Source of the DNA: JBEIGE01 sp040382055
Lineage (GTDB): Bacteria > Pseudomonadota > Gammaproteobacteria > Burkholderiales > Burkholderiaceae_C
Length of the DNA stretch: 21,797 nt
Assembly: GCA_040382055.1 (NCBI GenBank)
Contig: JBEIGE010000038.1
Coordinates: forward strand, 1-21,797
Reading direction: 5' to 3'
Both the position numbers and the translations under genes were made by a program. Under the pieces are notes generated by a model. That model searched no databases and was not told the origin of the DNA. It saw nothing but the letters and a program-made list of their open reading frames with translations. This document shows positions 1-8,602 of the stretch, piece after piece; positions within the stretch are counted from its first letter, which is position 1; each line of letters begins with the position of its first letter.

Positions 1-806
1 ATCAGGTTGTCCAGTTTTTCCCGGGCTGCCAGACCAATTGCACCCAGGCTTTCAACTTCGTCCATCTCGCCGTCACCACAGAACACCCAGACCTTGCGAT
101 TCTCGGTATTGGCAATGCCACGCGCATGCAGGTATTTCAAAAAACGGGCCTGGTAAATGGCCATCAACGGGCCCAGCCCCATGGAAACGGTTGGAAATTG
201 CCAGAACTCGGGCATCAGCTTGGGATGCGGGTAACTGGAGATACCCTTGCCTTCAACTTCCTGGCGGAAATTGAGCAACTGCTCTTCCGACAAACGACCT
301 TCCAGATAAGCACGTGCATAGACGCCCGGAGAACTGTGGCCCTGAATGTAGAGGCAGTCACCGCCATGCTCTTTGCCCGGCTCATTGCTCTCAGCATGCC
401 AAAAGTGGTTGAAACCGGCACCAAACATATTGGCTACCGACGCAAATGAACTGATATGCCCACCGAGATCACCACCGTCTTCAGGATTGAACTTGTTGGC
501 CTTGACAACCATGGCCATTGCATTCCAGCGCATATAGGCACGCAGCCGCTCTTCAATCTCCAGGTTACCTGGGCAGCGCTCCTCTTGATTGGTTTCGATC
601 GTGTTCACATAGGCGGTGGTTGCCGAGAAAGGCATGTCTATGCTGTGCTGACGGGCGTGCTCTAGCAGTTGCTCAAGAAGAAAGTGGGCACGATCCGGGC
701 CCTCGCTTTCAATCACAGCGGACAAGGCGTCCATCCACTCGCGCGTTTCCTGACTGTCTTGGTCGTTGGCTGATGAGCCAAACAGATTTTGGGGTACGGC
801 TGACAT
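1..806 (-). CDS. aceE: Pyruvate dehydrogenase E1 component, N-terminal part (cut by window edge)
   Basis: This is the thiamine-diphosphate E1 subunit of the pyruvate dehydrogenase complex, which decarboxylates pyruvate and passes the acetyl group to the E2 lipoyl domain in the cytoplasm. About 268 residues are visible, against a usual length near 890, and the frame is open to the left edge. The translation starts MSAVPQNLFG and continues into the homodimeric-E1 sequence NIETNQEERCPG-like (here TIETNQEERCPGN), then GGHISSFAS, and reaches the thiamine-diphosphate/Mg motif GDGEMDE at about residues 244-250. The ATG ending at 806 is supported by an AGGAGAC Shine-Dalgarno at 811-817. It is divergent from the sensor kinase gene. 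Family assignment is secure. The homodimeric AceE type, rather than the heterodimeric PdhA/PdhB type, is clear from the N-terminal sequence. Confidence 0.95.
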   Translation of the reverse strand, partial: MSAVPQNLFGSSANDQDSQETREWMDALSAVIESEGPDRAHFLLEQLLEHARQHSIDMPFSATTAYVNTIETNQEERCPGNLEIEERLRAYMRWNAMAMVVKANKFNPEDGGDLGGHISSFASVANMFGAGFNHFWHAESNEPGKEHGGDCLYIQGHSSPGVYARAYLEGRLSEEQLLNFRQEVEGKGISSYPHPKLMPEFWQFPTVSMGLGPLMAIYQARFLKYLHARGIANTENRKVWVFCGDGEMDEVESLGAIGLAAREKLDNL

Positions 807-849
807 TCTTGTCTCCTATTTATGAACAGGTCTTTTAAAAAACGAAAAG

Positions 850-877
850 AGTATCGCACAATCTTTCAGGATTTCAA
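850..877 (-). promoter_or_regulatory. Candidate sigma70 promoter for aceE
   Basis: Read on the minus strand there is TTGAAA (872-877), a 16-bp spacer, then GATACT (850-855, 4 of 6 matches to TATAAT). This would start transcription about 35 nt upstream of the aceE ATG. On the plus strand TATAGT at 897-902 could be a -10 for the divergent sensor kinase, but its -35 is poor. Both are inferred from sequence only. Confidence 0.4.
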
Positions 878-966
878 ATAATGCTTTTCAAAACCATATA
901 GTGAAATCATCAAGACCTTTCCCGAATCCCCGGAAGCCAGCAAAACCAGCGTCATCTACACTTGGT

Positions 967-986
967 GAAACGAACTGATTCGTTTC
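967..986. repeat. Perfect 8-bp inverted repeat in front of the sensor kinase start
   Basis: GAAACGAA (967-974), a CTGA spacer, then TTCGTTTC (979-986) form a perfect dyad that ends 3 nt before the ATG at 990, where the ribosome binding site should lie. As DNA it could be an operator. As RNA it would be an 8-bp hairpin with a 4-nt loop that blocks initiation at 990. No other Shine-Dalgarno is visible for that ATG. Confidence 0.55.
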
Positions 987-989
987 CTC

Positions 990-3515
990 ATGTACATATC
1001 CCCAATCAAGTTTCCGTCGCTTGCCAAGTGGCGCAGGTGGTGGCGTGCCCAATCCCCCTACCGCCAGGACCTTTATGCCATGCTGGCTCCGCTGGCTGCG
1101 GTATTGCTTTTTTTGGCGGCCATCGTTGCTGTGTTTGGCTACTTGCGGCTGGAAGAGGTTGAACGTGAGCGTGAGGCGGTTCAGCGGGATGTTGAATACG
1201 CCCAGCAGCGGCTTCGTTTGCGCTTGCTGGAGCAACAAGAACAACTGATGCGGGTGGCCCGTGAAGTCGCAAGCCGGGAACTCGATCCCGAAGAGTTCCG
1301 CATGCGTGCACAAACCATGATGAGCCAGTTCCCTGAGATGTGGGTCATTGGCTGGCTTGACGAACGCAAACGAGTCAGATCGGGATTCAACTCTGTGAGC
1401 ATGGCACCCAGCGCTGGACTGCGTACCGGGGAAACACTGAAATCGGGAGAGAGCGAAAGCAATTTCAATCTGGCAAGAGATCTACAACAAGCCATCTATA
1501 CCCAACGTCTGGCCAACCCGGATACCGTTTCGTTGTTGCAGCTGCAAATACCGATCAGCGAGGGGATTCGTTTCAGGGGGGTAGTGATGGTGGAGTACTC
1601 CATCGACACTCTCATGCGCTACGGTGTTCCGCCAGAGGTCCTGGCCAAATACGCCGTCTCGCTTCTGGATTCCAAAGGTGGCTTGCTGGCAGGCACAAGT
1701 ATCAGCAAGCGCGGTGCCGTCAACAGCTTTTCACCCGTAACAATAGTCCCTAAGGAGTATGAAATTCCTGTGTCACCCGTCGGGAGTGGCCTGGTATTGC
1801 GGGCCCAAGCTTACAGATCGTCCTTGGGGGTCATTGGCAGCGGCCTTTTTTGGCTGGTCTGCGCCTTGAGCGCCATGACCGCCTGGATGTTGATCGGCAA
1901 CTGGCGCCATACGCGCCGGCGCAACCAGGCACAACAGGCCTTGGTGATGGAGACCAACTTCCGGCGTGCGATGGAGAACTCCATGCCAACCGGTATGCGT
2001 GCGCTGGATCTGGAGGGTCGAATCACCTACGTAAACGCTGCCTTTTGCAAAATGACTGGCTGGAGCAACCTTGAATTGGTTGGCCAAACGGCGCCCTTCC
2101 CTTACTGGCCGGAAGAGGATATAGACAACCTGAATAAGCGTCTCGAGGATGAGATCAACGGGCGCTCACAACCTGGCGGTTTCCAGGTACGCATCAAGCG
2201 GCGAGATGGTTCTCTGTTCGACGCCCGGATCTATGTCTCTCCCTTGATCGATGCCCGCGACCTGCAAACCGGCTGGATGACCTCTTTGACGGACATTACC
2301 GAGCCCAACCGGGTTCGTGAACAACTATCCGCATCGCATGAGAGATTCACGACAGTGCTTGAAGCCCTGGACGCCTCGATATCAGTAGCGCCTCTGGGCA
2401 GTAATGAACTTCTGTTTGCCAACAAACTTTACCGGCTGTGGTTCAATGATGAAACCCAAGGCCATGTGCTACTTGCCTCCCGAGCCGGCTTGCCCAGGTT
2501 CCCGATCAATGATGAGGCGGGTGACAGCATTGATTCTTTTGTAGGACTTCCCACTCAACCGCTTGGCGAGGAAGACATAGAAAACACGGAAATCTTTGTT
2601 GACACGCTGGGCAAATGGCTGGAGGTTCGAACCCGTTACCTGACTTGGGTCGATGGACGGCTCACGCAGATGGTGATTGCCACTGACATTACCCCACGGC
2701 GGTTGGCTGAAGAGCAGGCGCTGGCCCAAACCGAACGGGCACAAACAGCCAGTCGCCTGATCACCATGGGCGAGATGGCCTCCAGCGTGGCGCATGAACT
2801 CAACCAACCTCTGACCGCCATCAACAACTACTGCAATGGAATGGTCTCACGCATCAAGTCGCGCCAGATCACGAATGACGATTTACTCAAGGCACTCGAG
2901 AAAACGGCACGTCAAGCACAGCGGGCAGGCCAGATCATTCAACGCATCCGCGCCTTTGTTAAGCGCAGTGAACCCAACCGTGCGCCATCAGTGATTGGCA
3001 CCATGGTCGACGAAGCGATTGAACTGGCAGAAATTGAGTTCCGGCGCTTCAATGTGAGGCTGATCCGTCAGATCATGAATCCCAAGACGAGTTTGCTGGT
3101 AGACCCGATACTCATTGAGCAGGTACTGGTCAACCTGCTCAAGAATGCGGCCGAGTCCATAGACGATGCACACCGATCAACAGAAAATCGTCGCATTGAA
3201 TTGCGTGTTGTTCCAGCGGTCTTTGAGGGCAAGCCCGTGGTCGAATTTTCCGTTCGAGACTCCGGAAAAGGCATCGCAGAAGAAGCCAAAGATCGGCTTT
3301 ACGAAGCGTTTTTCAGCACCAAGGCAGAGGGCATGGGCATAGGCCTGAGTCTGTGCCGATCTATCGTTGAGTCTCACCAGGGAAGGATGAAGGCAGAGAA
3401 CATCTACAATGGCGACGAAATTTCAGGGTGTTGTTTCTCATTCTGGATTCCCCTGAACGAAACAGACTCAGCAAAGAAGCTCGCCGTTCACCAACCAGAC
3501 AGCATTTCAGGATAA
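990..3515 (+). CDS. Membrane PAS-domain sensor histidine kinase
   Basis: This is the sensor of a two-component system, 841 residues long. A basic N-terminus (KWRRWWR) precedes a first membrane segment at about residues 31-52. A periplasmic sensor region follows to about 280, then a second membrane segment at about 280-302. Two PAS regions lie at about 322-445 and 448-575, each ending in a DIT motif. The kinase core has the H-box SSVAHELNQPL with phospho-acceptor His602, the N-box with Asn719, the G1 box DSGKG at 757-761 and the G2 box GMGIGL at 781-786. The H-box and core resemble the FixL/DctB/TtrS group. The response regulator starts 3 nt after the stop, so the two are co-transcribed. The start at 990 keeps the positively charged N-terminus. 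An alternative is ATG 1080, which has an AGGA at a usable distance. The stimulus is unknown. Confidence 0.9.
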   Translation: MYISPIKFPSLAKWRRWWRAQSPYRQDLYAMLAPLAAVLLFLAAIVAVFGYLRLEEVEREREAVQRDVEYAQQRLRLRLLEQQEQLMRVAREVASRELDPEEFRMRAQTMMSQFPEMWVIGWLDERKRVRSGFNSVSMAPSAGLRTGETLKSGESESNFNLARDLQQAIYTQRLANPDTVSLLQLQIPISEGIRFRGVVMVEYSIDTLMRYGVPPEVLAKYAVSLLDSKGGLLAGTSISKRGAVNSFSPVTIVPKEYEIPVSPVGSGLVLRAQAYRSSLGVIGSGLFWLVCALSAMTAWMLIGNWRHTRRRNQAQQALVMETNFRRAMENSMPTGMRALDLEGRITYVNAAFCKMTGWSNLELVGQTAPFPYWPEEDIDNLNKRLEDEINGRSQPGGFQVRIKRRDGSLFDARIYVSPLIDARDLQTGWMTSLTDITEPNRVREQLSASHERFTTVLEALDASISVAPLGSNELLFANKLYRLWFNDETQGHVLLASRAGLPRFPINDEAGDSIDSFVGLPTQPLGEEDIENTEIFVDTLGKWLEVRTRYLTWVDGRLTQMVIATDITPRRLAEEQALAQTERAQTASRLITMGEMASSVAHELNQPLTAINNYCNGMVSRIKSRQITNDDLLKALEKTARQAQRAGQIIQRIRAFVKRSEPNRAPSVIGTMVDEAIELAEIEFRRFNVRLIRQIMNPKTSLLVDPILIEQVLVNLLKNAAESIDDAHRSTENRRIELRVVPAVFEGKPVVEFSVRDSGKGIAEEAKDRLYEAFFSTKAEGMGIGLSLCRSIVESHQGRMKAENIYNGDEISGCCFSFWIPLNETDSAKKLAVHQPDSISG

Positions 3516-3518
3516 GCA

Positions 3519-4145
3519 ATGAGTTTGATTCCAAAAAAAGGCACTGTCTATGTTGTCGACGACGACGAAGCGGTGAGGGATTCACTCCAGTGGTTGCTGG
3601 AAGGGAAAGATTACCGTGTCCGTTGCTTTGAATCCGCGGAGAACTTTCTTGCCCGCTATGACCCACGAGAGATTGCCTGTCTGATTGTGGACATCCGCAT
3701 GAGCGGGATGACAGGACTTGAACTGCAAAACCGGCTGCTTGAAAGCCGCTCTCCCCTGCCCATTGTGTTCATCACTGGTCACGGCGATGTACCCATGGCC
3801 GTTGAGACCATGAAAAAAGGGGCGATGGATTTTATTCAGAAGCCATTCAAGGAAGATCACTTGCTGGCGCTGGTCGAAACCATGCTGAATCATGCGCGCG
3901 ATACCTTTGTCGACTTCCAGCAGGCGGCCAGTCGCGATGCCTTGCTCTCCAAGTTAACCATGCGAGAAAGCCAGGTCATGGAACGCATCGTGGCGGGTCG
4001 GCTGAATAAACAGATTGCAGACGATCTGGGTATCAGCATCAAGACCGTTGAAGCCCATCGGGCCAACATCATGGAAAAGCTCAACGCCAACACAGTGGCA
4101 GATTTGCTCAAGATTGCACTTGGACAAAACACCACAAAATCCTGA
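3519..4145 (+). CDS. FixJ/NarL-type response regulator (receiver + LuxR HTH)
   Basis: This is the DNA-binding partner of the preceding kinase, 208 residues long. The receiver domain (about 8-125) has the acidic pocket DDDE at 14-17, phospho-acceptor Asp58 in CLIVDIRMSG, Thr86 in FITGHGD and Lys108 in IQKPF. The sequence pattern around these residues is typical of FixJ/TtrR/StyR regulators. A LuxR-type helix-turn-helix follows at about 143-205 (LTMRESQVMERIVAGRLNKQ, then IKTVEAHRANIMEKL). AGGA at 3510-3513 places the start at 3519. Phosphorylation by the upstream kinase is inferred from adjacency. Targets are not visible; aceE or its own operon are possible because of the divergent arrangement and the dyad at 967-986. 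Confidence 0.92.
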   Translation: MSLIPKKGTVYVVDDDEAVRDSLQWLLEGKDYRVRCFESAENFLARYDPREIACLIVDIRMSGMTGLELQNRLLESRSPLPIVFITGHGDVPMAVETMKKGAMDFIQKPFKEDHLLALVETMLNHARDTFVDFQQAASRDALLSKLTMRESQVMERIVAGRLNKQIADDLGISIKTVEAHRANIMEKLNANTVADLLKIALGQNTTKS

Positions 4146-4220
4146 CACTACTTTTTCAGTAGCAACAAGTCCAATATCCATAAGGATTTTTTGGCAATTC
4201 AGCAATAAGGAAACGAGACA

Positions 4221-5096
4221 ATGAACGCCAGCACCGGGCAGATTATTGACGGCAATGCCCTTTCTAAGCAGTTGCGCAATGATGTGGCGATTCGGGTAAA
4301 CGTGCTCAAATCCCGCGGTATCACGCCCGGCCTGGCCGTGATTGTGCTGGGAGACAACCCGGCCTCAGCGGTTTACGTGCGCAATAAAGTCAAAGCCTGC
4401 GAGGACAGTGGCCTGCATTCTGTTCTGGAAAAACACCCGGACTCCCTGAGTGAGGCAGCGCTGCTGGCTCGCATTGAGACCCTGAATCAAGACGCCACCA
4501 TTCACGGCATTCTGGTGCAGTTGCCACTGCCAGCGCACATAGACGCCCACAAGGTTATCGAAGCCATCTCACCCGCCAAGGATGTAGATGGCTTTCATGT
4601 AGCCAGTGCGGGTGCGCTGATGGTGGGTCAACCCGGATTTTGGCCGTGCACGCCTTATGGCTGCATGAAAATGATTGAAAGCATTTCTTACGACCTGCGC
4701 GGCAAGCATGCGGTGGTGATTGGGCGCAGCAATATTGTGGGCAAGCCCATGGCGATGATGTTGCTTCAGAAAAATGCCACGGTGACCATCTGCCACAGCG
4801 CAACCCAGGATCTCAAGGCCATGACTTTGCAGGCTGATTTGATTGTGGCGGCGGTTGGCAAACGCAATGTGCTGACCGCCGACATGGTCAAAGCCGGCGC
4901 GGTGGTCATTGACGTCGGCATGAACCGCAATGACGAGGGCAAATTGTGCGGCGACGTCGATTTTGAGGGTGTCAAGCGCGTTGCTGGCTTTATTACACCG
5001 GTTCCAGGTGGCGTTGGACCCATGACCATCACGATGCTGCTGGTCAATACGCTGCAAGCGGCCGAGGCATTGGCTGCGTCATCCGTTTCCCCTTGA
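4221..5096 (+). CDS. folD: Bifunctional methylenetetrahydrofolate dehydrogenase / methenyltetrahydrofolate cyclohydrolase
   Basis: This cytoplasmic enzyme of one-carbon metabolism interconverts 5,10-methylene-, 5,10-methenyl- and 10-formyl-tetrahydrofolate using NADP. It has 291 residues, close to the family norm of about 285. Motifs seen are the active-site YVRNK (Tyr52, Lys56), QLPLP starting at Gln100, KDVDG at 120-124, PCTPYG, the Rossmann signature VVIGRSNIVGKP and PGGVGPMT near the C-terminus. The start has an AAGGA about 10 nt upstream. It lies 75 nt after the response regulator and 25 nt before the oligopeptidase gene, so the latter pair is probably co-transcribed. Confidence 0.97.
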   Translation: MNASTGQIIDGNALSKQLRNDVAIRVNVLKSRGITPGLAVIVLGDNPASAVYVRNKVKACEDSGLHSVLEKHPDSLSEAALLARIETLNQDATIHGILVQLPLPAHIDAHKVIEAISPAKDVDGFHVASAGALMVGQPGFWPCTPYGCMKMIESISYDLRGKHAVVIGRSNIVGKPMAMMLLQKNATVTICHSATQDLKAMTLQADLIVAAVGKRNVLTADMVKAGAVVIDVGMNRNDEGKLCGDVDFEGVKRVAGFITPVPGGVGPMTITMLLVNTLQAAEALAASSVSP

Positions 5097-5121
5097 AACC
5101 ACCGCAGACCGATCCCATCTG

Positions 5122-7161
5122 ATGTCCATGAACAACCCCCTGCTTGATTTCTCCGGTCTGCCGCTGTTTGACCAGATTCTTCCGGATCACGTCGCTCCGG
5201 CTATCGATGCCTTGCTGGCGCAGTCCAATGCCGCTCTTGAAGTGGTCACATCGCCCGACTTTCCCGCCAGTTGGGAATCCATTGCCAAGGAGCTTGATGT
5301 CAGCACAGAAAAGCTGGGGCGGGCCTGGGGCGTCGTCAGCCACCTCAACAGTGTGGTTGACACGCCGGAACTCCGCGCCGCTTTCAACGAGGCTTTGCCC
5401 AAAGTGACTGAATTCTGGACTCGCCTGGGTTCTGATGAGCGGCTGTTCAAAAAATACCGCGCCATTGATGTCAGCGGTCTCAACGCCGAGCAACGCCAAG
5501 CCCACAAAAATGCCATGCGTAATTTTGTTCTGGGCGGAGCAGAGCTCGCCGGACAGGAGCGCGAGCGCTTTGCCGCAATTCAGGAACGGCAAGCCGAGTT
5601 GAGCCAGAAGTTCAGCGAAAACGCGCTGGATGCCACCGATGCCTTTGCCTACTTTGCCACCGAAGCCGAACTAGACGGCGTGCCGGATGATGTCAAGAAA
5701 ACAGCGCTTGCCGCAGCACAGGCATCGAACCAATCGGGCTACAAGCTCACCCTGAAGATGCCTTGCTATCTGCCGGTGATGCAGTTTGCCCGCAATAGTG
5801 CATTACGTGAAAAGCTTTACCGCGCTTACGTGACCCGTGCCTCAGACCAGGCCGATGGCGAGTCTAGAAAGTTTGATAACTCCGCGGTGATCACCGAGAT
5901 TTTGGCGCTTCGTCTTGAAGAAGCCAAGTTGCTGGGATTTGCAAATTTCGGCGAACTCTCGGTCGTTCCAAAAATGGCCGAATCCCCGCAGCATGTGATT
6001 GACTTTCTGCGCGACCTGGCTGTTCGGGCCCGCCCTTTTGCGGAACAGGACTTGCTCGAATTACGCCAGTTTGCAGCCAGCGAGCTAAACCTCCACGACC
6101 TCCAGCCCTGGGACATTCCGTTTGTAAGCGAAAAGCTCAAGGAAGCCAAATATGCGTTCAGCGAACAGGAAGTAAAAACATATTTCACTGCGCCCAAGGT
6201 ACTGGCTGGACTCTTCAAAATTGTCGAAACACTGTTCGATGTCAGCATCAGCAGGGACCAAGCCCCGGTCTGGCACCCCCGTGTTGAGTTTTACCGAATT
6301 GAGCGCAATCACCAGTTGATCGGGCAGTTTTATCTGGACCCGGCGGCTCGCAATGGCAAGCGTGGCGGCGCCTGGATGGACGATGTCCGGGCGCGCTGGT
6401 TAAGGCCGGACACAGGAAAACTGCAAACGCCAGTCGCCCATCTGGTCTGCAACTTTGCCGATGGTGTGGATGGCAAGCCCGCCTTGCTCACCCATGATGA
6501 TGTGACAACCCTGTTTCATGAATTCGGACATGGCCTGCATCATCTACTCACCCAGGTCGAGGAACGTGATGTTTCAGGGATCAGTGGTGTCGAGTGGGAT
6601 GCCGTGGAGTTGCCGAGCCAATTCATGGCAAATTTTTGCTGGGAATGGGATGTACTCAAGCACATGACGGCCCATGTGGACACCGGTGAACACCTTCCAC
6701 GTGCGTTGTTTGAAAAAATGCTGGCTGCTAAAAACTTTCAGAGCGGACTTCAAATGCTGCGCCAAATTGAGTTCTCCCTGTTTGACATGCTGTTGCACAC
6801 CTCTCACGATCCTGCACACGAAATCATGCCACTGCTGGCTGAAGTGCGCCAGGAAATTGCCGTTCTCCAGCCCCCGCCTTGGAGCCGTACCGCCCACACC
6901 TTCAGCCATATTTTTGCCGGTGGCTACGCTGCCGGCTACTACAGCTACAAATGGGCCGAAGTTCTCAGCGCGGATGCTTATGCTGCTTTTGAAGAAACCA
7001 AGGGTAACGATGGTTTACCCAATCCTCAAACCGGAAAACAATACCTGAAGTCGATTCTGGAGGCGGGTGGTAGTCGGCCGGCCATGGAATCGTTCAAGGC
7101 CTTCCGGGGTCGCGAACCCGAGCTCGATGCCCTGCTCAGGCATCAGGGCATGCGTCAATGA
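5122..7161 (+). CDS. prlC: M3-family zinc oligopeptidase (oligopeptidase A)
   Basis: This cytoplasmic zinc metallopeptidase degrades short peptides, including cleaved signal peptides. It has 679 residues, almost the same as E. coli oligopeptidase A. The zinc motif is HEFGH (His466, Glu467, His470), and the third ligand Glu496 lies in VELPSQ, at the spacing known for the M3 family. The substrate-side motif HIFAGGYAAGYYSYKW near residue 605 is also present. It follows folD by 25 nt with no strong Shine-Dalgarno, suggesting translation within the folD transcript. ATG 5128 is an alternative start. The exact subfamily name (PrlC versus Dcp) is inferred from overall resemblance. Confidence 0.93.
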   Translation: MSMNNPLLDFSGLPLFDQILPDHVAPAIDALLAQSNAALEVVTSPDFPASWESIAKELDVSTEKLGRAWGVVSHLNSVVDTPELRAAFNEALPKVTEFWTRLGSDERLFKKYRAIDVSGLNAEQRQAHKNAMRNFVLGGAELAGQERERFAAIQERQAELSQKFSENALDATDAFAYFATEAELDGVPDDVKKTALAAAQASNQSGYKLTLKMPCYLPVMQFARNSALREKLYRAYVTRASDQADGESRKFDNSAVITEILALRLEEAKLLGFANFGELSVVPKMAESPQHVIDFLRDLAVRARPFAEQDLLELRQFAASELNLHDLQPWDIPFVSEKLKEAKYAFSEQEVKTYFTAPKVLAGLFKIVETLFDVSISRDQAPVWHPRVEFYRIERNHQLIGQFYLDPAARNGKRGGAWMDDVRARWLRPDTGKLQTPVAHLVCNFADGVDGKPALLTHDDVTTLFHEFGHGLHHLLTQVEERDVSGISGVEWDAVELPSQFMANFCWEWDVLKHMTAHVDTGEHLPRALFEKMLAAKNFQSGLQMLRQIEFSLFDMLLHTSHDPAHEIMPLLAEVRQEIAVLQPPPWSRTAHTFSHIFAGGYAAGYYSYKWAEVLSADAYAAFEETKGNDGLPNPQTGKQYLKSILEAGGSRPAMESFKAFRGREPELDALLRHQGMRQ

Positions 7162-7207
7162 CATAAGCTTGCGGCAAGCGTCGGGCGTGGGAAAGGAGAC
7201 AACCAGT

Positions 7208-7870
7208 ATGAACAACCTGACTTCTGCATCATGCACCAGCGTCCTGCTATTGGCTTTGGGCTGCACAACCGGGCTAGCCCAGGCCCAGGTTATCTTCCGA
7301 ACGGTCGGACCTGATGGCGCTGTGCGCTTTTCTGACAAAGCCTCCACGGGCAAAGACAGTACACCCACACCATCTGCAAGCAACCGCTTGCCGGTCGATC
7401 GCATCACCCCGGATGGCTTGACGTTTGAACTGCGTCAGATTGCCAACCGGTTTCCAGTTGTTCTTTATACCGGTGATCACTGCAGCCCATGTACCGAGGG
7501 TCGCGGCCTGCTGCGCGCACGTGGCATCCCCTTTGCTGAACGAACCGTCACAACACCGGCAGATGCCGATGCCTTGCAACGCTTGAGTGGCGAGAGTTCC
7601 TTGCCCTTCCTGACCATCGGGGGGCAGCATATCAAGGGCTTTAGCGAAGGTGAGTGGCACCAGTTTCTTGATGCTGCAGCTTATCCCAAAACATCTCAGT
7701 TGCCCGCCACTTATCGTGGCGGCGCTGCGACGCCCCTGATACCTCCGCCTGCACCCATTGCGGTCAATACAAGCACACAAGCCCGGATTCCGGCGGCATT
7801 GCCTGCTGCGCCGCCAAGCCCTGCTCTGCCTTCAACAACACGGGACAACCCTTCTGGAATTCGTTTCTGA
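7208..7870 (+). CDS. Exported DUF4124 / glutaredoxin-like protein
   Basis: This is a 220-residue exported protein. A signal peptide (residues 1-26, cleavage likely after AQA) is followed by a DUF4124-like segment (VIFRTVGPDGAVRFSDK). A thioredoxin-fold domain at about 82-160 has the redox motif CSPC (92-95) after VVLYTGDH, and a SLPF loop with the expected cis-proline at 133. The C-terminal third is rich in proline and alanine and is probably disordered. The likely role is a periplasmic thiol-disulfide protein; its partners are unknown. The ATG at 7208 is chosen because AAGGAGAC lies just upstream (7191-7198) and the signal peptide begins there. The frame is open further upstream to 7067 but overlaps prlC. 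It follows prlC by 46 nt. Confidence 0.82.
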   Translation: MNNLTSASCTSVLLLALGCTTGLAQAQVIFRTVGPDGAVRFSDKASTGKDSTPTPSASNRLPVDRITPDGLTFELRQIANRFPVVLYTGDHCSPCTEGRGLLRARGIPFAERTVTTPADADALQRLSGESSLPFLTIGGQHIKGFSEGEWHQFLDAAAYPKTSQLPATYRGGAATPLIPPPAPIAVNTSTQARIPAALPAAPPSPALPSTTRDNPSGIRF

Positions 7871-7880
7871 AGACCGCTGT

Positions 7881-8555
7881 CTAGAAATGAATCGTCTTGA
7901 CGCCTAGCGCAGTACCCAATAAACACACATGGGCGTGCTGATGCGCAAAAACCCCGACCGTGACCACGCCCGGCCACTGGTTCACTTCAGATTCAAACGC
8001 CAGGGGCTGAGCAATGCTCAAACCCGTGACATCCAAAATATGCTGGCCGTTGTCTGTCACCAGAGCCGCGCCCTCTTTCATTCTCAGTGTTGCACTACCT
8101 CCGAGGGCGGCAAATTGCCTCACCAACCGTTGCGCAGCCAGGGGCACCACCTCTACCGGCAGGGGGAATTTGCCCAGGGTTGAGACCCACTTGGTTTCAT
8201 CAGCAATGCAGATAAATTGGCGTGACTGTGCTGCCACAATTTTCTCGCGCGTCAAAGCAGCTCCGCCACCTTTGATCATGCAACCATGCGCGTCAATTTC
8301 GTCAGCACCATCGACATACACCGACAACTCCCCCACCTGATTGGCGTCAAACACGCGAATCCCATGCGCAATTAGCCGCTCGGTGCTGGCCTCGGAACTG
8401 GACACCACACCCGGGATTTTGTCCCGCATGCCGGCAAGCGCATCAATGAATTTGTTGACCGTTGAGCCGGTTCCGACCCCAACAATTTCACCCGGCGTGA
8501 TGTAGGACAGGGCGGCTTGGCCGACCAGGGTTTTAAGTTCGTCTTGAGTGAGCAT
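7881..8555 (-). CDS. rpiA: Ribose-5-phosphate isomerase A
   Basis: This cytoplasmic enzyme of the pentose phosphate pathway interconverts ribose 5-phosphate and ribulose 5-phosphate. The 224 residues from MLTQDELK match the E. coli RpiA start and length. Motifs are the phosphate loop GVGTGST (26-32), SSSEAST (52-58), DGADEID with Asp82 and Asp85, and KGGGAALTREK with Lys95 and Glu104. These correspond to the E. coli catalytic residues Asp81, Asp84, Lys94 and Glu103. The frame extends 12 codons upstream to 8591, but the extra residues are not conserved in the family. It converges on the DUF4124 gene with a 10-bp gap and diverges from pyrD with 47 bp between starts. Confidence 0.96.
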   Translation of the reverse strand: MLTQDELKTLVGQAALSYITPGEIVGVGTGSTVNKFIDALAGMRDKIPGVVSSSEASTERLIAHGIRVFDANQVGELSVYVDGADEIDAHGCMIKGGGAALTREKIVAAQSRQFICIADETKWVSTLGKFPLPVEVVPLAAQRLVRQFAALGGSATLRMKEGAALVTDNGQHILDVTGLSIAQPLAFESEVNQWPGVVTVGVFAHQHAHVCLLGTALGVKTIHF

Positions 8556-8602
8556 GGCAATGGTCGATAGGTGAAAATCTGGTTGAACCAAGGAATTATC
8601 TG

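Noticed and set aside
4170..4196. Possible terminator (ATCC/GGAT stem followed by T-run) between the response regulator and folD
   Set aside because: The stem is only 4 bp of low GC; too weak to call.
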